Shown piece after piece: positions 31,421-40,768 of a DNA stretch of 64,000 nt; the stretch's first letter is position 1; every line of letters starts with the position of its first letter. The translations under genes were made by a program, and so were the position numbers. The stretch is from Pontibacter coccineus (GTDB taxonomy: Bacteria; Bacteroidota; Bacteroidia; Cytophagales; Hymenobacteraceae): positions 1 to 64,000 of the forward strand of contig NZ_JAUOTN010000007.1 of the NCBI RefSeq assembly GCF_030546575.1, written 5' to 3'. Under the pieces are notes generated by a model that was not told the origin of the DNA, searched no databases, and saw only the letters and a program-made list of their open reading frames with translations.

Positions 31421-31855
31421 TTAATATTCAATCGTATCCAGTTGGTAGTACTCCAGCTCTTCCTCGGCGGCTTTAGGACTCACGTTCAGAAACTCAGAGG
31501 TCATCTCCTTCTCTGAAACAGTACTCAGATCTGCAAAGTCAGCGCTTTCGAGCACTGCGTAGGTGCTCAGGTAGTCTACTATTTCCTTGTCGTGAATGCT
31601 GGCCAGGTTTGCTATTTGCTGTTCCTCCTTGTTATTCAGGTTTACTAAGTAAAGCACACCCAGCACCAATACCAGCATCAAAGGGGCCAGCGCCAAACGC
31701 AGCGGCTTCCAGGCGGCGGCATACCAGGGGGCAGGGCTATACCCGGCTCCGGCGGTGCGCTCCATGATCTGCGCAGGCAGTCTGTCGAAGTACTTGTCCG
31801 GTACCTCGTAGATGTTGCGCTTGGGCAGGTCGCTTAGTTTAAAATCGTTTTTCAT
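31421..31855 (-). CDS. Single-pass membrane protein, probable anti-sigma or sigma-associated
   Basis: 144 residues. A soluble N-terminus (~50 residues, DLPKRNIYEVPDKYFDRLP), one transmembrane helix at ~53-72 and an acidic C-terminal half. This topology and its place directly after an ECF sigma gene match sigma-regulator pairs, but the typical zinc-binding anti-sigma motif is absent. The role is inferred from context. Confidence 0.78.
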   Translation of the reverse strand: MKNDFKLSDLPKRNIYEVPDKYFDRLPAQIMERTAGAGYSPAPWYAAAWKPLRLALAPLMLVLVLGVLYLVNLNNKEEQQIANLASIHDKEIVDYLSTYAVLESADFADLSTVSEKEMTSEFLNVSPKAAEEELEYYQLDTIEY

Positions 31856-31898
31856 GGTTAATGTACTTATGGGTTAGATGGCCTTAGCGCGCTAAAGT

Positions 31899-32438
31899 TT
31901 AATCCCGCTTAATAAATTCTTCAATTTTTTTTACCGCGTGGTGGTAAGACGCCTTTAAAGCACCCACCGATGTGCCCAGAATCTCAGACATTTCCTCGTA
32001 TTTGAGCTCGTCGTAGTACTTCATGTTAAAGACGAGTCTTTGCTTGTCAGGCAGCCTCAGCAAGGCTTTTTGCAACTTGAGCTGTATCTCGTCTCCGTCA
32101 ATATTTGGTGAGGAATCGATCTTCTCGGTGAGCTCGGCAGCCACGTCGTTTATAGGCAGAAAAAATTTTTTGCGCTTACTCGAAAGAAAGGTAAGACACT
32201 CGTTGGTGGCGATACGGTAAAGCCAGGTATAAAGCTGCGCGTCCTGCCGGAAATTCTCCAGGTTCTTCCATACCTTGATGAAAACCTCCTGTGTGAGATC
32301 ATCCGCGTCGTCGTGGTCGATCACCATTTTCCGGATGTGCCAGTAGATCTTCTGCTGGTACTTCCGGACAAGCTGATTGAAGGCCAGGTTACGGCTATCG
32401 GGGTTGGCGAATTTTTCTAGAATCTCTTTGTCTTCCAC
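31899..32438 (-). CDS. ECF-type RNA polymerase sigma factor
   Basis: 179 residues. Region 2 at ~18-85 (DDADDLTQEVFIKVWKNL, then YTWLYRIATN) and region 4 at ~118-175 (LPDKQRLVFNMKYYDELKYEEM and an HTH). First gene of a three-gene unit with the membrane protein and the Spy-like protein. Confidence 0.94.
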   Translation of the reverse strand: MEDKEILEKFANPDSRNLAFNQLVRKYQQKIYWHIRKMVIDHDDADDLTQEVFIKVWKNLENFRQDAQLYTWLYRIATNECLTFLSSKRKKFFLPINDVAAELTEKIDSSPNIDGDEIQLKLQKALLRLPDKQRLVFNMKYYDELKYEEMSEILGTSVGALKASYHHAVKKIEEFIKRD

Positions 32439-32494
32439 GCGTCAGGTAGCAGGGGCAGGGCGGTTATACCTGTCTGAATATGCAATATAGCCCA

Positions 32495-32533
32495 TAAAAA
32501 TAAAAGGGACTGCACTTTACCAGTGCAGCCCCT
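32495..32533 (-). terminator. Intrinsic terminator of the transketolase operon
   Basis: On the minus strand AAGGGGCTGCACT pairs with AGTGCAGTCCCTT (one G-U), followed by TTATTTTTAT. Confidence 0.75.
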
Positions 32534-32571
32534 TCTGTTTTTGTAAAAAAGCTAAAGTATAGCCTTATGTA

Positions 32572-33525
32572 TTATTTGCGGCTAATGGCACGCTCAGCGG
32601 CAGCCACAATGTTCTCGGTGCTCAGGCCATACTTTTCCATCAACTGGTCTGGCGTGCCAGACTCACCAAATGAATCATTCACGCCCACCATCTCCAGCGG
32701 AGCAGGCAGCTGACGACCCAAGAGTTGCGCTACCGAATCACCCAGGCCACCGTTCAACTGGTGCTCTTCGGCGGTTACCACGCACTTGGTTTTGCCAACC
32801 GATTTCAGGATGGCCTCGTCGTCAAGCGGCTTGATGGTGTGGATGTTGATGACCTCGGCGTTGATGCCTTTCTCAGCCAGTTTGTGACCCGCTTCGATGG
32901 CTTTCCATACCAGGTGACCTGTAGCCAGAATCGTTACGTCGGTGCCTTCGTTCAGCATCACGGCCTTACCAATCTCGAACTTCTGATCGGCAGGAGTGAA
33001 GTTAGGAACAGCCGGACGACCGAAACGCAGGTATACCGGACCTTCATACTCGGCAATCGCGATCGTAGCTGCTTTGGTCTGGTTGAAGTCGCATGGGTTG
33101 ATCACAGTCATGTGCGGCAGCATTTTCATCATACCCACATCTTCCAGTATCTGGTGCGTGGCACCGTCTTCACCCAGCGTCAATCCGGCGTGCGAAGCGC
33201 ATATCTTCACGTTCTTGCCTGAGTAGGCGATTGACTGACGGATCTGGTCGTACACGCGGCCCGTCGAGAAGTTCGCAAACGTACCTGTGAAAGGAATCTT
33301 GCCACCGATTGTCATACCGGCTGCCAGGCCCATCATGTTGGCCTCGGCTATACCTACCTGGTAGAAACGCTCCGGGAACTCCTTTTTGAAGGCATCCATT
33401 TTAAGCGAACCGATCAGGTCAGCGCAAAGGGCTACTACGTTCGGGTTGGTGCGGCCAAGCTCCAGCAAGCCTACGCCAAAACCAGAACGGGTGTCTTTTT
33501 TCTCTGTATATGTATACTCTTTCAT
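32572..33525 (-). CDS. Transketolase, C-terminal subunit
   Basis: 317 residues, matching the pyrimidine-binding and C-terminal domains of transketolase: the TPP-activating Glu region ([14 protein letters not shown]), [16 protein letters not shown] and a transketolase C domain ([13 protein letters not shown]). Thirteen bases separate it from the upstream N-terminal half. Together they form a split enzyme of the pentose phosphate pathway. Confidence 0.92.
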   Translation of the reverse strand: MKEYTYTEKKDTRSGFGVGLLELGRTNPNVVALCADLIGSLKMDAFKKEFPERFYQVGIAEANMMGLAAGMTIGGKIPFTGTFANFSTGRVYDQIRQSIAYSGKNVKICASHAGLTLGEDGATHQILEDVGMMKMLPHMTVINPCDFNQTKAATIAIAEYEGPVYLRFGRPAVPNFTPADQKFEIGKAVMLNEGTDVTILATGHLVWKAIEAGHKLAEKGINAEVINIHTIKPLDDEAILKSVGKTKCVVTAEEHQLNGGLGDSVAQLLGRQLPAPLEMVGVNDSFGESGTPDQLMEKYGLSTENIVAAAERAISRK

Positions 33526-33538
33526 TTCTGTTTTTTCC

Positions 33539-34399
33539 TTAGTAATCTGAAGCTTGCTGTACTGCCAATTGCTGAAGTGCGATCTCCAACTGCTCGTCGT
33601 TTGGCGCTACGCCATGCCACTTGTGCGATCCCATCATGAAGTCCACGCCAAAGCCCATCTCCGTGTTCATCAGGATCATGACTGGCTTTCCGTTGCCGGT
33701 AGCTTTCTTCGCGTCTTCCAGTGCAGGCAGCAGCGTTTCGAAGTTGTTACCGTCAGCCTCCAGTACATGCCAGCCGAATGCTTCGAACTTATGACGCAGG
33801 TCGCCCAGCGCCAGTACTTCTTCCGTTCCGCCGTCGATCTGCTGGTAGTTGCGGTCCACGGTCGCGATCAGGTTGTCCACTTTGTTGTGAGCAGCATACA
33901 TGGCCGCTTCCCATACCTGACCTTCGCCCAGTTCGCCGTCGCCCATCAGCACGTACACCAGGTTATTGTCTTTGTTCAGCTTCTTGGTCTGCGCGGCACC
34001 AACTGCCACAGACAGTCCCTGACCCAGCGAGCCAGAGGCTACGCGTATACCTGGCAGGCCTTCTTCGGTAGCCGGGTGGCCTTGCAGCCTCGAGTTGATC
34101 TTGCGGAAAGTAGCCAGTTCTGCCACTTCAAAGAAGCCGGCGCGAGCCAACACACTGTACCATACCGGCGAGATGTGTCCATTGGACAGGAAGAAAAGGT
34201 CTTCGCCTTCGCCGTCCATGTTGAATGGTTGTGGCTTGTAGTTCATCACGCTGAAGTACAGCGACACGAAATAATCCGTACAGCCGAGCGAGCCGCCCGG
34301 GTGGCCGGAGTTTACCGCATGCACCATGCGCACGATGTCACGGCGAACCTGTGCCGCAATTTGCTTCAGCTCGTCGATGCTTTTGTTGTGTGGGTTCAC
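33539..34399 (-). CDS. Transketolase, N-terminal subunit
   Basis: 286 residues, the TPP-binding half: [11 protein letters not shown], the [13 protein letters not shown] motif near residue 152 (G-D-G ... N-type TPP/Mg site) and an [13 protein letters not shown] segment. Bacteria of this and several other phyla encode transketolase as two genes, so the split is not a frameshift. Confidence 0.93.
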   Translation of the reverse strand: MNPHNKSIDELKQIAAQVRRDIVRMVHAVNSGHPGGSLGCTDYFVSLYFSVMNYKPQPFNMDGEGEDLFFLSNGHISPVWYSVLARAGFFEVAELATFRKINSRLQGHPATEEGLPGIRVASGSLGQGLSVAVGAAQTKKLNKDNNLVYVLMGDGELGEGQVWEAAMYAAHNKVDNLIATVDRNYQQIDGGTEEVLALGDLRHKFEAFGWHVLEADGNNFETLLPALEDAKKATGNGKPVMILMNTEMGFGVDFMMGSHKWHGVAPNDEQLEIALQQLAVQQASDY

Positions 34400-34405
34400 G
34401 ATATA

Positions 34406-34494
34406 TAAATTGTTAAATTGTTGATTCTTATATTGTTAAATTGCTTATGGCTAAATTGTTACATTGTTGACTCGAAGCAACAACTGACAATTTC
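34406..34494. repeat. AT-rich TTGTTAAATTG repeat
   Basis: Several near-copies of AATTGTTAAATTGTTGA and a GGCTAAATTGTTACATTG unit in front of the transketolase operon. The reverse complement of the same unit occurs at 45419-45452. Confidence 0.6.
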
Positions 34495-34639
34495 TATCGA
34501 CAAGGCACTGAATACTTAAACCTGCATGTTCCTGAAAGGTATAGTGTGATGTCCGTCACACTCCAGGAATCTATATATTCAATGACTGCCGCTGGCATCT
34601 AATAAAAGGCCTTGCGACCTTTTAAAACTCAAATATACG

Positions 34640-34673
34640 AAAAACGCAGCTGCCCGTGAGGACAGCTGCGTTC
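34640..34673 (-). terminator. Intrinsic terminator after bcp
   Basis: Minus strand: AACGCAGCTG and CAGCTGCGTT pair across a ten-base loop, followed by TTTTCG and further T-rich sequence. Confidence 0.7.
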
Positions 34674-34677
34674 TGCA

Positions 34678-35130
34678 TTACTTTTTCAGGATCTGGGCGG
34701 CGTGGTCGGCCGTTTTCACTTTCGTGATGATGTCCTCGATGGTGCCCTCCTCGTCGATGACGAAGGTGAATCGCATGGTACCCATGTACTTGCGGCCATA
34801 CATCGATTTCTCCTGCCACACGCCGTATTGCTCTACCAACTGTTTGTCGGTGTCGGCCAGCAGCGTGAAGGGCAGTTCGTACTTGCTGATGAACTTTTGA
34901 TGCGACTGCTCGCCGTCGATGCTCACGCCGAGCACTTCATAGCCTTCCTTTTTCAAGTCACTATAGTTGTCGCGCAGGTTGCAGCTCTGGGCGGTGCAGC
35001 CGGAAGTGTCGTCTTTCGGGTAGAAATACAGAATCACTTTCTTGCCCCGGTAATCACTCAGTTTTACCGTGTTGCCGTTTTGGTCCTTTGCCTCAAACTC
35101 CGGCGCTTTATCTCCGATTTTCAGTTCCAT
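34678..35130 (-). CDS. bcp: Thioredoxin-dependent thiol peroxidase (peroxiredoxin Q/BCP)
   Basis: 150 residues. Thioredoxin-like fold with FYPKDDTSGCTAQSCNLRD: the peroxidatic Cys near residue 46 and the resolving Cys five residues later, the helix-2 arrangement of the PrxQ subgroup. Reduces H2O2 and organic hydroperoxides using thioredoxin. Cytoplasmic. Confidence 0.95.
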   Translation of the reverse strand: MELKIGDKAPEFEAKDQNGNTVKLSDYRGKKVILYFYPKDDTSGCTAQSCNLRDNYSDLKKEGYEVLGVSIDGEQSHQKFISKYELPFTLLADTDKQLVEQYGVWQEKSMYGRKYMGTMRFTFVIDEEGTIEDIITKVKTADHAAQILKK

Positions 35131-35264
35131 GGGTTTCTGTTTAGTTGCTGGCTTCAGAGGTATAAGCTATACCTTCAATCACCAGCCATTTCAGTTTCAT
35201 CCAACAGGTAATGTCCTTACAGGTTGTCTTTCCAGGAAAAACCGTTGCACGAGGCGAACCGATT

Positions 35265-37184
35265 TTAAATGGTGGTAGTAAACTCCGCTTCGTTCCCGGC
35301 GTTGTCTTTCACCTTCAAAACTACCTTTCCTGACAAAGGTAGGCTTTTATCTAATTTTTCGGAGTATATGGTGGCAGTTTTATGCTCGTATTTCATGAGC
35401 AGCCACTTGCCGTTCACCTCGCAGCGGAAAGAGTTGACGCCCGACAGGTTGTCGCCAATCCTGAACCTGATCTGCGTAGGACTTTTGCTGAGCAGCTTGA
35501 TCGTGGGCGCTTTCACGTCTTCCAGTACCTGAAACTTGCCCATGCTGCGGGCGGAGAAGGTGATGCTATTGCCATCCCAAACGCCCCCCATCATGCCCCT
35601 ACCTTTGCCTAAACCGAGATAGTACACAGCTGCTTTGCTTCTGTCAGTTACCGGCTTGCTAGGTGTAATGGTCACTTTGATGGCTTTGTGCAGTGGGGTG
35701 AAGTAGTCGCCGATCGTGTATACGTCGCCTTCTTTTTTGGCCTGCAGGTATAGCGTGTCGTATAGGCTCTCTTTGTCAAAGCGGATGGTCATGTCGCGGT
35801 TGCTGAAGCTGTGCTCCTGGCCTGCAGGTATAGCGGCCTGCAAGTCGAGTAGGGTAGAGGTGCCGCAGTACTCCAGTGACTCGGGCAGACCGCCGCGCAG
35901 GTCGTAGAGGCTCACCGAGGCAGCACCTTTGGTATAGCTCGGTACCAGCATCAGGCGTTGGTTGTTCACCACCATCTCCACGTTGCGCGGTGTGGCCGAT
36001 GTGTCGGAAGCATTCACTTTCAGGATATTGCCGATGATCTCGTAGCTCAGTTGCGGTTTAGTCACTTTCCCGTTAGCCGCCTGGGTGAAAGTCGGTTTCT
36101 GCCCTTTCACCACAAAGGTCAGGGTAGAGGCGTTGTTGTAGGTGTCTTTCGCGACGAGCCGGATGTGGTAGATGGAGTCGGCGTGCACGTTCAGCCTGCC
36201 CCGGTTTTGCGGCGCGGTATAAAGTGGCAGGTCGTTACCATAGTCCACGTAAGCTTTCTGGAAAGTGCGGCCTGTACGGCGGTATACGTTGTAGTTCACG
36301 TGCTGCGATACCTGCTTCGAAAGCTCAAACGGCACGCGGTCGATGTGGTGGTTGTATACCTGTCGGTCGTTCACAAACACAGTCACGTCCTGCGTACCAT
36401 TGCGGTTCTGCGTGTCGTCGTAGCGGTCGATGGTCTGCAGTTCAAAGCCGATCAGGCCATGGGCGTATACCGTGTCAGCCAGGGTATGCGTACCGTTGGC
36501 TTTCTTGGGCGTGAACTCCCGGCGGGCGAACTCGCCGTTGATGCGAGCATAGATGTTCAGCGGCTGTATACCCAAGCCCAGCAAGTCAGGCGGTGTGGTG
36601 TCGATGACCTCCTTAAAGCCCCAGCGCAGGGGGTTATACAGACGGTCTTCCGCATCACGGATCTCAAAGTGCAGGTGCGGGCCACCTGAGCCACCCGTGT
36701 TACCAGACAAAGCGATGATCTGCCCCTTCTTCACGGGAAACAGATTCTTTTCCGGGAAAAGCTCCAGCTCAAAAGTCTCCTTCTCATACTGCTTCTTCAG
36801 CACATAGTCCGCCAAGGGATCGTAGAAGGCCAACAGGTGCGAGTAGGTGGTGGTGAGGCCGTTCGGGTGCGTCACGTAAATGATGTTGCCATACCCGTAG
36901 GTCGACATCTTCACACGGGAGATATACCCGTCTGCGGCAGCATATACCGACAAGCCTTCGCGCTGGTCAGTCTTGATGTCCAGGCCGCCGTGAAAGTGGG
37001 TGGCGCGTATCTCGCCCATGGAGCCGGACAGGTAGTTGCGCACCCCCGGCTTGATGGGGAACATAAAGTAGCCCTTTTCCGGTGCCGGTTGGGCGGCCAG
37101 TCCGAGGGTAGTGAATACGTAAGCGAAAAGGAGCGACAGGCGCTTATTTAATTTCAAAGTCGAGTAATTTTTTATCTTCAACAT
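35265..37184 (-). CDS. M23-family metallopeptidase (LytM-like), secreted
   Basis: 639 residues. Signal peptide ending near LGLAAQ (residue 32), then a LytM/M23 domain at ~40-210 with the zinc ligands HGGLD and HLHFE plus TYSHL. The remaining ~430 residues are beta-rich with no recognised domain. All ligands are present, so peptidoglycan endopeptidase activity is plausible. The first 41 bases overlap the end of the upstream FAH-family gene in another frame; a TTG nine codons in would reduce the overlap. Confidence 0.88.
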   Translation of the reverse strand: MLKIKNYSTLKLNKRLSLLFAYVFTTLGLAAQPAPEKGYFMFPIKPGVRNYLSGSMGEIRATHFHGGLDIKTDQREGLSVYAAADGYISRVKMSTYGYGNIIYVTHPNGLTTTYSHLLAFYDPLADYVLKKQYEKETFELELFPEKNLFPVKKGQIIALSGNTGGSGGPHLHFEIRDAEDRLYNPLRWGFKEVIDTTPPDLLGLGIQPLNIYARINGEFARREFTPKKANGTHTLADTVYAHGLIGFELQTIDRYDDTQNRNGTQDVTVFVNDRQVYNHHIDRVPFELSKQVSQHVNYNVYRRTGRTFQKAYVDYGNDLPLYTAPQNRGRLNVHADSIYHIRLVAKDTYNNASTLTFVVKGQKPTFTQAANGKVTKPQLSYEIIGNILKVNASDTSATPRNVEMVVNNQRLMLVPSYTKGAASVSLYDLRGGLPESLEYCGTSTLLDLQAAIPAGQEHSFSNRDMTIRFDKESLYDTLYLQAKKEGDVYTIGDYFTPLHKAIKVTITPSKPVTDRSKAAVYYLGLGKGRGMMGGVWDGNSITFSARSMGKFQVLEDVKAPTIKLLSKSPTQIRFRIGDNLSGVNSFRCEVNGKWLLMKYEHKTATIYSEKLDKSLPLSGKVVLKVKDNAGNEAEFTTTI

Positions 37185-37755
37185 AGCCTTCCAATCTGTC
37201 GCCGATCTGCACCGGGCCCACTCCCTCAGGCGTACCTGTAAAGATAATATCGCCTTTCTTCAGGGTAATGAAGCGGGAGATATACGCGATAATGTCGTCG
37301 AAGGTGTTCAGCATCATCTTTGAGTTGCCTTGCTGACGGGTGGCGCCGTTCACTTCCAGCTTGAAGTTGATGTCGTGCAGATTCTCAAACTGGTCGAGCG
37401 GTAGAAATTCCGATACCGGGGCAGAGCCGTTGAAGCCTTTGGCCAGCGTCCAGGGCAGTCCTTTGGCTTTGGCCTTGGCCTGCAGGTCGCGGGCCGTGAA
37501 ATCTATACCTAAACCTATGGCGTCGTAATACTTGTGGGCAAACTTCTTATCGATGTTCTTGCCTTCGCGGCCGATGCGCAGAATCAACTCTACTTCGTGG
37601 TGAATGTCCTGGCTGTATTCCGGGTAGTAAAAGGGCTCGTTGTTGCGGAGAATGGCAGTGTCGGGCTTAAAAAATATCACCGGTTCGTCCGGCACTTCGT
37701 TTTTCAGTTCGGCTATATGATCGGCATAATTGCGGCCGATGGCTACTATTTTCAT
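37144..37755 (-). CDS. Fumarylacetoacetate hydrolase family protein
   Basis: 203 residues, the short FAH type. Visible features: IGRNYADHIAEL at the N-terminus, the metal-binding EVELILRIGREG region near residue 65, and FTGTPEGVGPV near 175. Short members act on acylpyruvates or oxaloacetate and need not be the tyrosine-pathway fumarylacetoacetase, although HPPD is also encoded in this window. Confidence 0.9.
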   Translation of the reverse strand: MKIVAIGRNYADHIAELKNEVPDEPVIFFKPDTAILRNNEPFYYPEYSQDIHHEVELILRIGREGKNIDKKFAHKYYDAIGLGIDFTARDLQAKAKAKGLPWTLAKGFNGSAPVSEFLPLDQFENLHDINFKLEVNGATRQQGNSKMMLNTFDDIIAYISRFITLKKGDIIFTGTPEGVGPVQIGDRLEGYVEDKKLLDFEIK

Positions 37756-38022
37756 AAAATGCTAAGGGAGTTTTCTTTATCGATTCTCAAAAATAGGCTA
37801 TATCCGGTTTTCATGCAGCATGTTTCCGCAAAAAGAATCTGTTTCAGGACAATTTTTTCTGCTTGTGCCCAGCCTGAATTGTTGTAAGCCTTTTTTATAC
37901 TTTAACAAGAGAAGTTCCGCTTTATTGTGCACATGGAGCGTACAACATTTTATAATACAGCGTTCGTATACCTCCATAATGCCGGACAAGGTGGCAGACC
38001 GGGGTTTTGTGTCAGTTTGCAC
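37756..38022. other. AT-rich divergent intergenic region
   Basis: Upstream region between the FAH gene and the M48 gene. No coding sequence or stable hairpin recognised; the promoter candidate for the M48 gene follows. Confidence 0.4.
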
Positions 38023-38054
38023 TTTGTTTTATCGGTCAAAGTATAGTAATTTTA
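38023..38054 (+). promoter_or_regulatory. Candidate promoter of the M48 lipoprotein gene
   Basis: TTTG at 38023-38026, a 20-base spacer, then TAATTTTA at 38047-38054, which differs from TAnnTTTG at the last base. Start codon is ~90 bases downstream. Confidence 0.45.
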
Positions 38055-38145
38055 TCATATTAAACGATCCACTCTATCCTGACTCTTAAAAATTGGTTCA
38101 AAATTTGAAAAGCCTTTTTGAAAGAGTCATTTAAATTTTAAAACT

Positions 38146-38940
38146 ATGTACAAGAAGTTAATTGCCTTTTCAATAGCGGTAGTGATGATGGTCGCCTGTA
38201 CGACGGTGCCGATCACAGGCCGCAGACAGCTGAGTCTCGTGTCAGACGCGCAGATGATGCAAATGAGTTACGACGCCTACGACCAGTTCCTGAAAGAGAA
38301 CAAACTGTCGCGCGATGCACAGGCCACGGCCATGGTGAAGCGCACCGGGCAGCGCATCCAGCGTGCGGTGGAGCAGTACATGGCTGCCAACAACATGTCA
38401 GACCAGCTGCAGGGCTTTGCGTGGGAGCATAACCTGATCGAGGATGACCAGGTGAACGCCTGGGCCATGGCCGGCGGTAAGACTGTGACTTACACAGGTA
38501 TACTGCCGATTGCCCAAAACGAAACAGGCCTTGCCGTAGTAATGGGACACGAGATCGCTCATGCGATTGCCAAGCACAGCAATGAACGCATGAGCCAGCA
38601 GTTGGCGCAGCAGTTCGGCGGACAGACACTTTCTGCCCTGGCCGGTTCACAGCCGGGTGTAGCTCAGCAATTGATTATGACAGCTTATAGTGCCGGTTCC
38701 TCATTAGGTATGCTGAAGTATGGACGTAACCAGGAGAGCGAAGCCGACCGTTTGGGACTGATCTTTATGGCCATGGCCGGTTACAACCCGCAGGAGGCGA
38801 TCCCTTTCTGGGAGCGTATGGAAGCCAAGTCTGGCGGACAGGCACCACCAGAGTTCCTGAGCACGCACCCGAGCGCTGGTACACGTCGCGCTAACCTGCA
38901 GAGCTATATGCCGGAAGCGATGAAATACTACAAGAAATAA
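38146..38940 (+). CDS. M48-family metalloprotease lipoprotein
   Basis: 264 residues. Lipobox VMMVAC near residue 18 marks a lipoprotein. Zinc site VMGHEIAHAIAKHSNERM near residue 130 (HEIAH) and the third-ligand region ESEADRLGLIFMAMAGY near 200 are typical of the BepA/LoiP-like group that handles outer-membrane protein quality control. Followed after 21 bases by a second lipoprotein gene. Confidence 0.93.
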   Translation: MYKKLIAFSIAVVMMVACTTVPITGRRQLSLVSDAQMMQMSYDAYDQFLKENKLSRDAQATAMVKRTGQRIQRAVEQYMAANNMSDQLQGFAWEHNLIEDDQVNAWAMAGGKTVTYTGILPIAQNETGLAVVMGHEIAHAIAKHSNERMSQQLAQQFGGQTLSALAGSQPGVAQQLIMTAYSAGSSLGMLKYGRNQESEADRLGLIFMAMAGYNPQEAIPFWERMEAKSGGQAPPEFLSTHPSAGTRRANLQSYMPEAMKYYKK

Positions 38941-38961
38941 TCACTAACCCGATAGACCTAC

Positions 38962-39570
38962 ATGACTCCATCACACTTAGCCAATGGCCGGCAGCTACTG
39001 CAGGCCTGCCTGCGCTGGTCGCTGGCCTTGTCCCTGATCCTGCTGGTAGCGGCTAGCTGTACGCGCCGCGAAGCTTTCCCGGAGGAAAGTGAAGAGGAGC
39101 CACTCGACGAAGAGGCCGGACCTAAGTATGACGGGCAACTGTTGGCACAGGTGGTGTTGGACGAGATCGATTTTGTCGTACCGCAGCAGGAGTTGGTGCA
39201 GCCTTTTATAAAGGAGTTTGGCAACGGCACCGTGGTGAACAAAGTGACAATCCATAAGGTGCAGGACAACAAGAACCTTCCTGCAACTTATTACCTGGTA
39301 GGTTTGGGCATGTACAACGGCTCTTTCCGCTCAATGGCACTGGAACTGGATATTGCTTCAGACAACAGCTTATACCTGAGCAGCAAGTCGGTGAAGCACA
39401 TTTGCGAAGCCACTGCCGGCTGCGATTTCTGTTACTTCAACTTCGAGGATAACAGGATCACCGGCTGCCAGTGCTCGATCCGCGCCGCTGGTTACGACTG
39501 CCGCCATAAGGTGCAGGAAGGTAACACCATGCTGCAAGGTGTGCGGCTTAAAAATTCGAGACAGGAGTAG
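38962..39570 (+). CDS. Cysteine-rich lipoprotein of unknown function
   Basis: 202 residues. A hydrophobic leader followed by VAASC at residue ~32 gives a lipobox. After an acidic linker and a beta-rich domain, the C-terminal third carries six cysteines: CEATAGCDFC, then GCQC and DCRHK. This could be a metal-binding or disulfide module. No family recognised. Probably cotranscribed with the M48 protease, so possibly its partner. Confidence 0.78.
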   Translation: MTPSHLANGRQLLQACLRWSLALSLILLVAASCTRREAFPEESEEEPLDEEAGPKYDGQLLAQVVLDEIDFVVPQQELVQPFIKEFGNGTVVNKVTIHKVQDNKNLPATYYLVGLGMYNGSFRSMALELDIASDNSLYLSSKSVKHICEATAGCDFCYFNFEDNRITGCQCSIRAAGYDCRHKVQEGNTMLQGVRLKNSRQE

Positions 39571-39586
39571 TTGCAGGTATAGCCAC

Positions 39587-39630
39587 AAAAAAAAGCGGGC
39601 TGCCAGATATCTGGCAGCCCGCTTTTTTTT
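39587..39630. terminator. Bidirectional terminator
   Basis: A perfect inverted repeat (AAAAAAAAGCGGGCTGCCAG with its complement) around ATAT, flanked by A-run and T-run, between convergent genes. Confidence 0.9.
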
Positions 39631-39642
39631 ATTTGTGGTGAT

Positions 39643-39921
39643 TTAAATAATTGTATCCCACATTGCTTCAAATTCTTCTTTAGTAATCACCTCCATATCT
39701 TCCAAATTGAAACTTACTGGAGAGTCACCAAATAAACCTCTTGGACAGTTTTTATCAGGCAAGGCAAAAACAACCCTGTTGTTTTTATCTAAACCAATCT
39801 CTCTTTTTATTTCTTGAGAATCTACCTCGAAGAGCCAAACTTGTGTTTGCGCAAGGGGCGTGAAATCTGATTTGAAATATTTTATTTCCAATGGAGGAAA
39901 GTATTGAAGTAAGAGCTTCAA
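39643..39921 (-). CDS. Small hypothetical protein, AT-rich
   Basis: 92 residues, acidic C-terminus (ITKEEFEAMWDTII), no signal peptide. Base composition is clearly more AT-rich than neighbours, suggesting recent acquisition. No domain recognised. Confidence 0.65.
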   Translation of the reverse strand: MKLLLQYFPPLEIKYFKSDFTPLAQTQVWLFEVDSQEIKREIGLDKNNRVVFALPDKNCPRGLFGDSPVSFNLEDMEVITKEEFEAMWDTII

Positions 39922-39944
39922 TCATTAACAATAAAGCAGAATTA

Positions 39945-40757
39945 TTAAGAAACACTACTCTGCATGTTTCTTAATCTGATGCGCGTGAGGATCTTTTTGG
40001 TATACAGCGGGAAATCGCCCTTCATCATCCAGTCGTAGTAGCTTGGCTCTTTGCTTAGTACTTCCTCCACTGGAACATTGCGGTGCTTTCCGAAATTAAA
40101 GACTTCCTGCCCTGCATTGTTGTACACAATGCGGCCAGCCAGGTCAGCTGACTTCTCGAACGTGAACTTATGAAGCTGTCCCATGTCATTTTGGATAGGA
40201 GTTTCTTCTATACCTTCTGCTACTTCCACTACCGTGTTCTCGTAACGTTCCAGCTGTGCTTTCAGGATGTGGTAAGTCGCTACGGTATCAGCCTCGGCGC
40301 TGTGGGCGTTCTCCAGTGTTTTATTGCAGTAGTATTTGTAAGCCGCCGATAACGTACGCTTCTCCATCATGTGGAAAATACGGCAGGCATCCACCACATG
40401 GCGGTTGTCGATGTCGAAGTCTATACCTACCCGCAGAAATTCCTCGGCCAGCAACGGTATGTCGAAGCGCACTAGGTTGTAGCCACCCAGATCGCAGCCC
40501 TCCATAAACTGGTACAGGTTGCGGGCCACCTGCTGGAACGTAGGAGCGTCCTTTACATCCTCGTCGTAAATCTTGTGGATTAAACTCGACTCGAGCGGGA
40601 TCGGCACGGTCGGGTTGATGCGACGGGTTTTGAGGATCTCTTCGCCGTTGGGCATCACTTTCAACACGCTGATCTCGACGATGCGGTCTTTGCAGATGTC
40701 GGTGCCGGTGGTTTCAAGATCGAAGAATACGATGGGGCGCTTCAGGTTCAATTGCAT
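39945..40757 (-). CDS. DnaQ-like 3'-5' exonuclease (DEDDh)
   Basis: 270 residues. Exo I motif FFDLETTGTD near residue 12, Exo II region GYNLVRFDIPLL near 95, and Exo III HSAEADTVATYHIL near 152 with the His four residues before the Asp. The C-terminal ~80 residues contain a conserved FGKHRNVPVEEVL segment seen in many Bacteroidota members. Role: proofreading-like or RNA/DNA trimming exonuclease. Confidence 0.9.
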   Translation of the reverse strand: MQLNLKRPIVFFDLETTGTDICKDRIVEISVLKVMPNGEEILKTRRINPTVPIPLESSLIHKIYDEDVKDAPTFQQVARNLYQFMEGCDLGGYNLVRFDIPLLAEEFLRVGIDFDIDNRHVVDACRIFHMMEKRTLSAAYKYYCNKTLENAHSAEADTVATYHILKAQLERYENTVVEVAEGIEETPIQNDMGQLHKFTFEKSADLAGRIVYNNAGQEVFNFGKHRNVPVEEVLSKEPSYYDWMMKGDFPLYTKKILTRIRLRNMQSSVS

Positions 40758-40768
40758 GGTTGGGTGGT

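Noticed and set aside
32572..34399. Frameshifted transketolase
   Set aside because: The two halves have separate starts and stops with a 13-base gap, and split transketolase is a normal arrangement in many bacteria.
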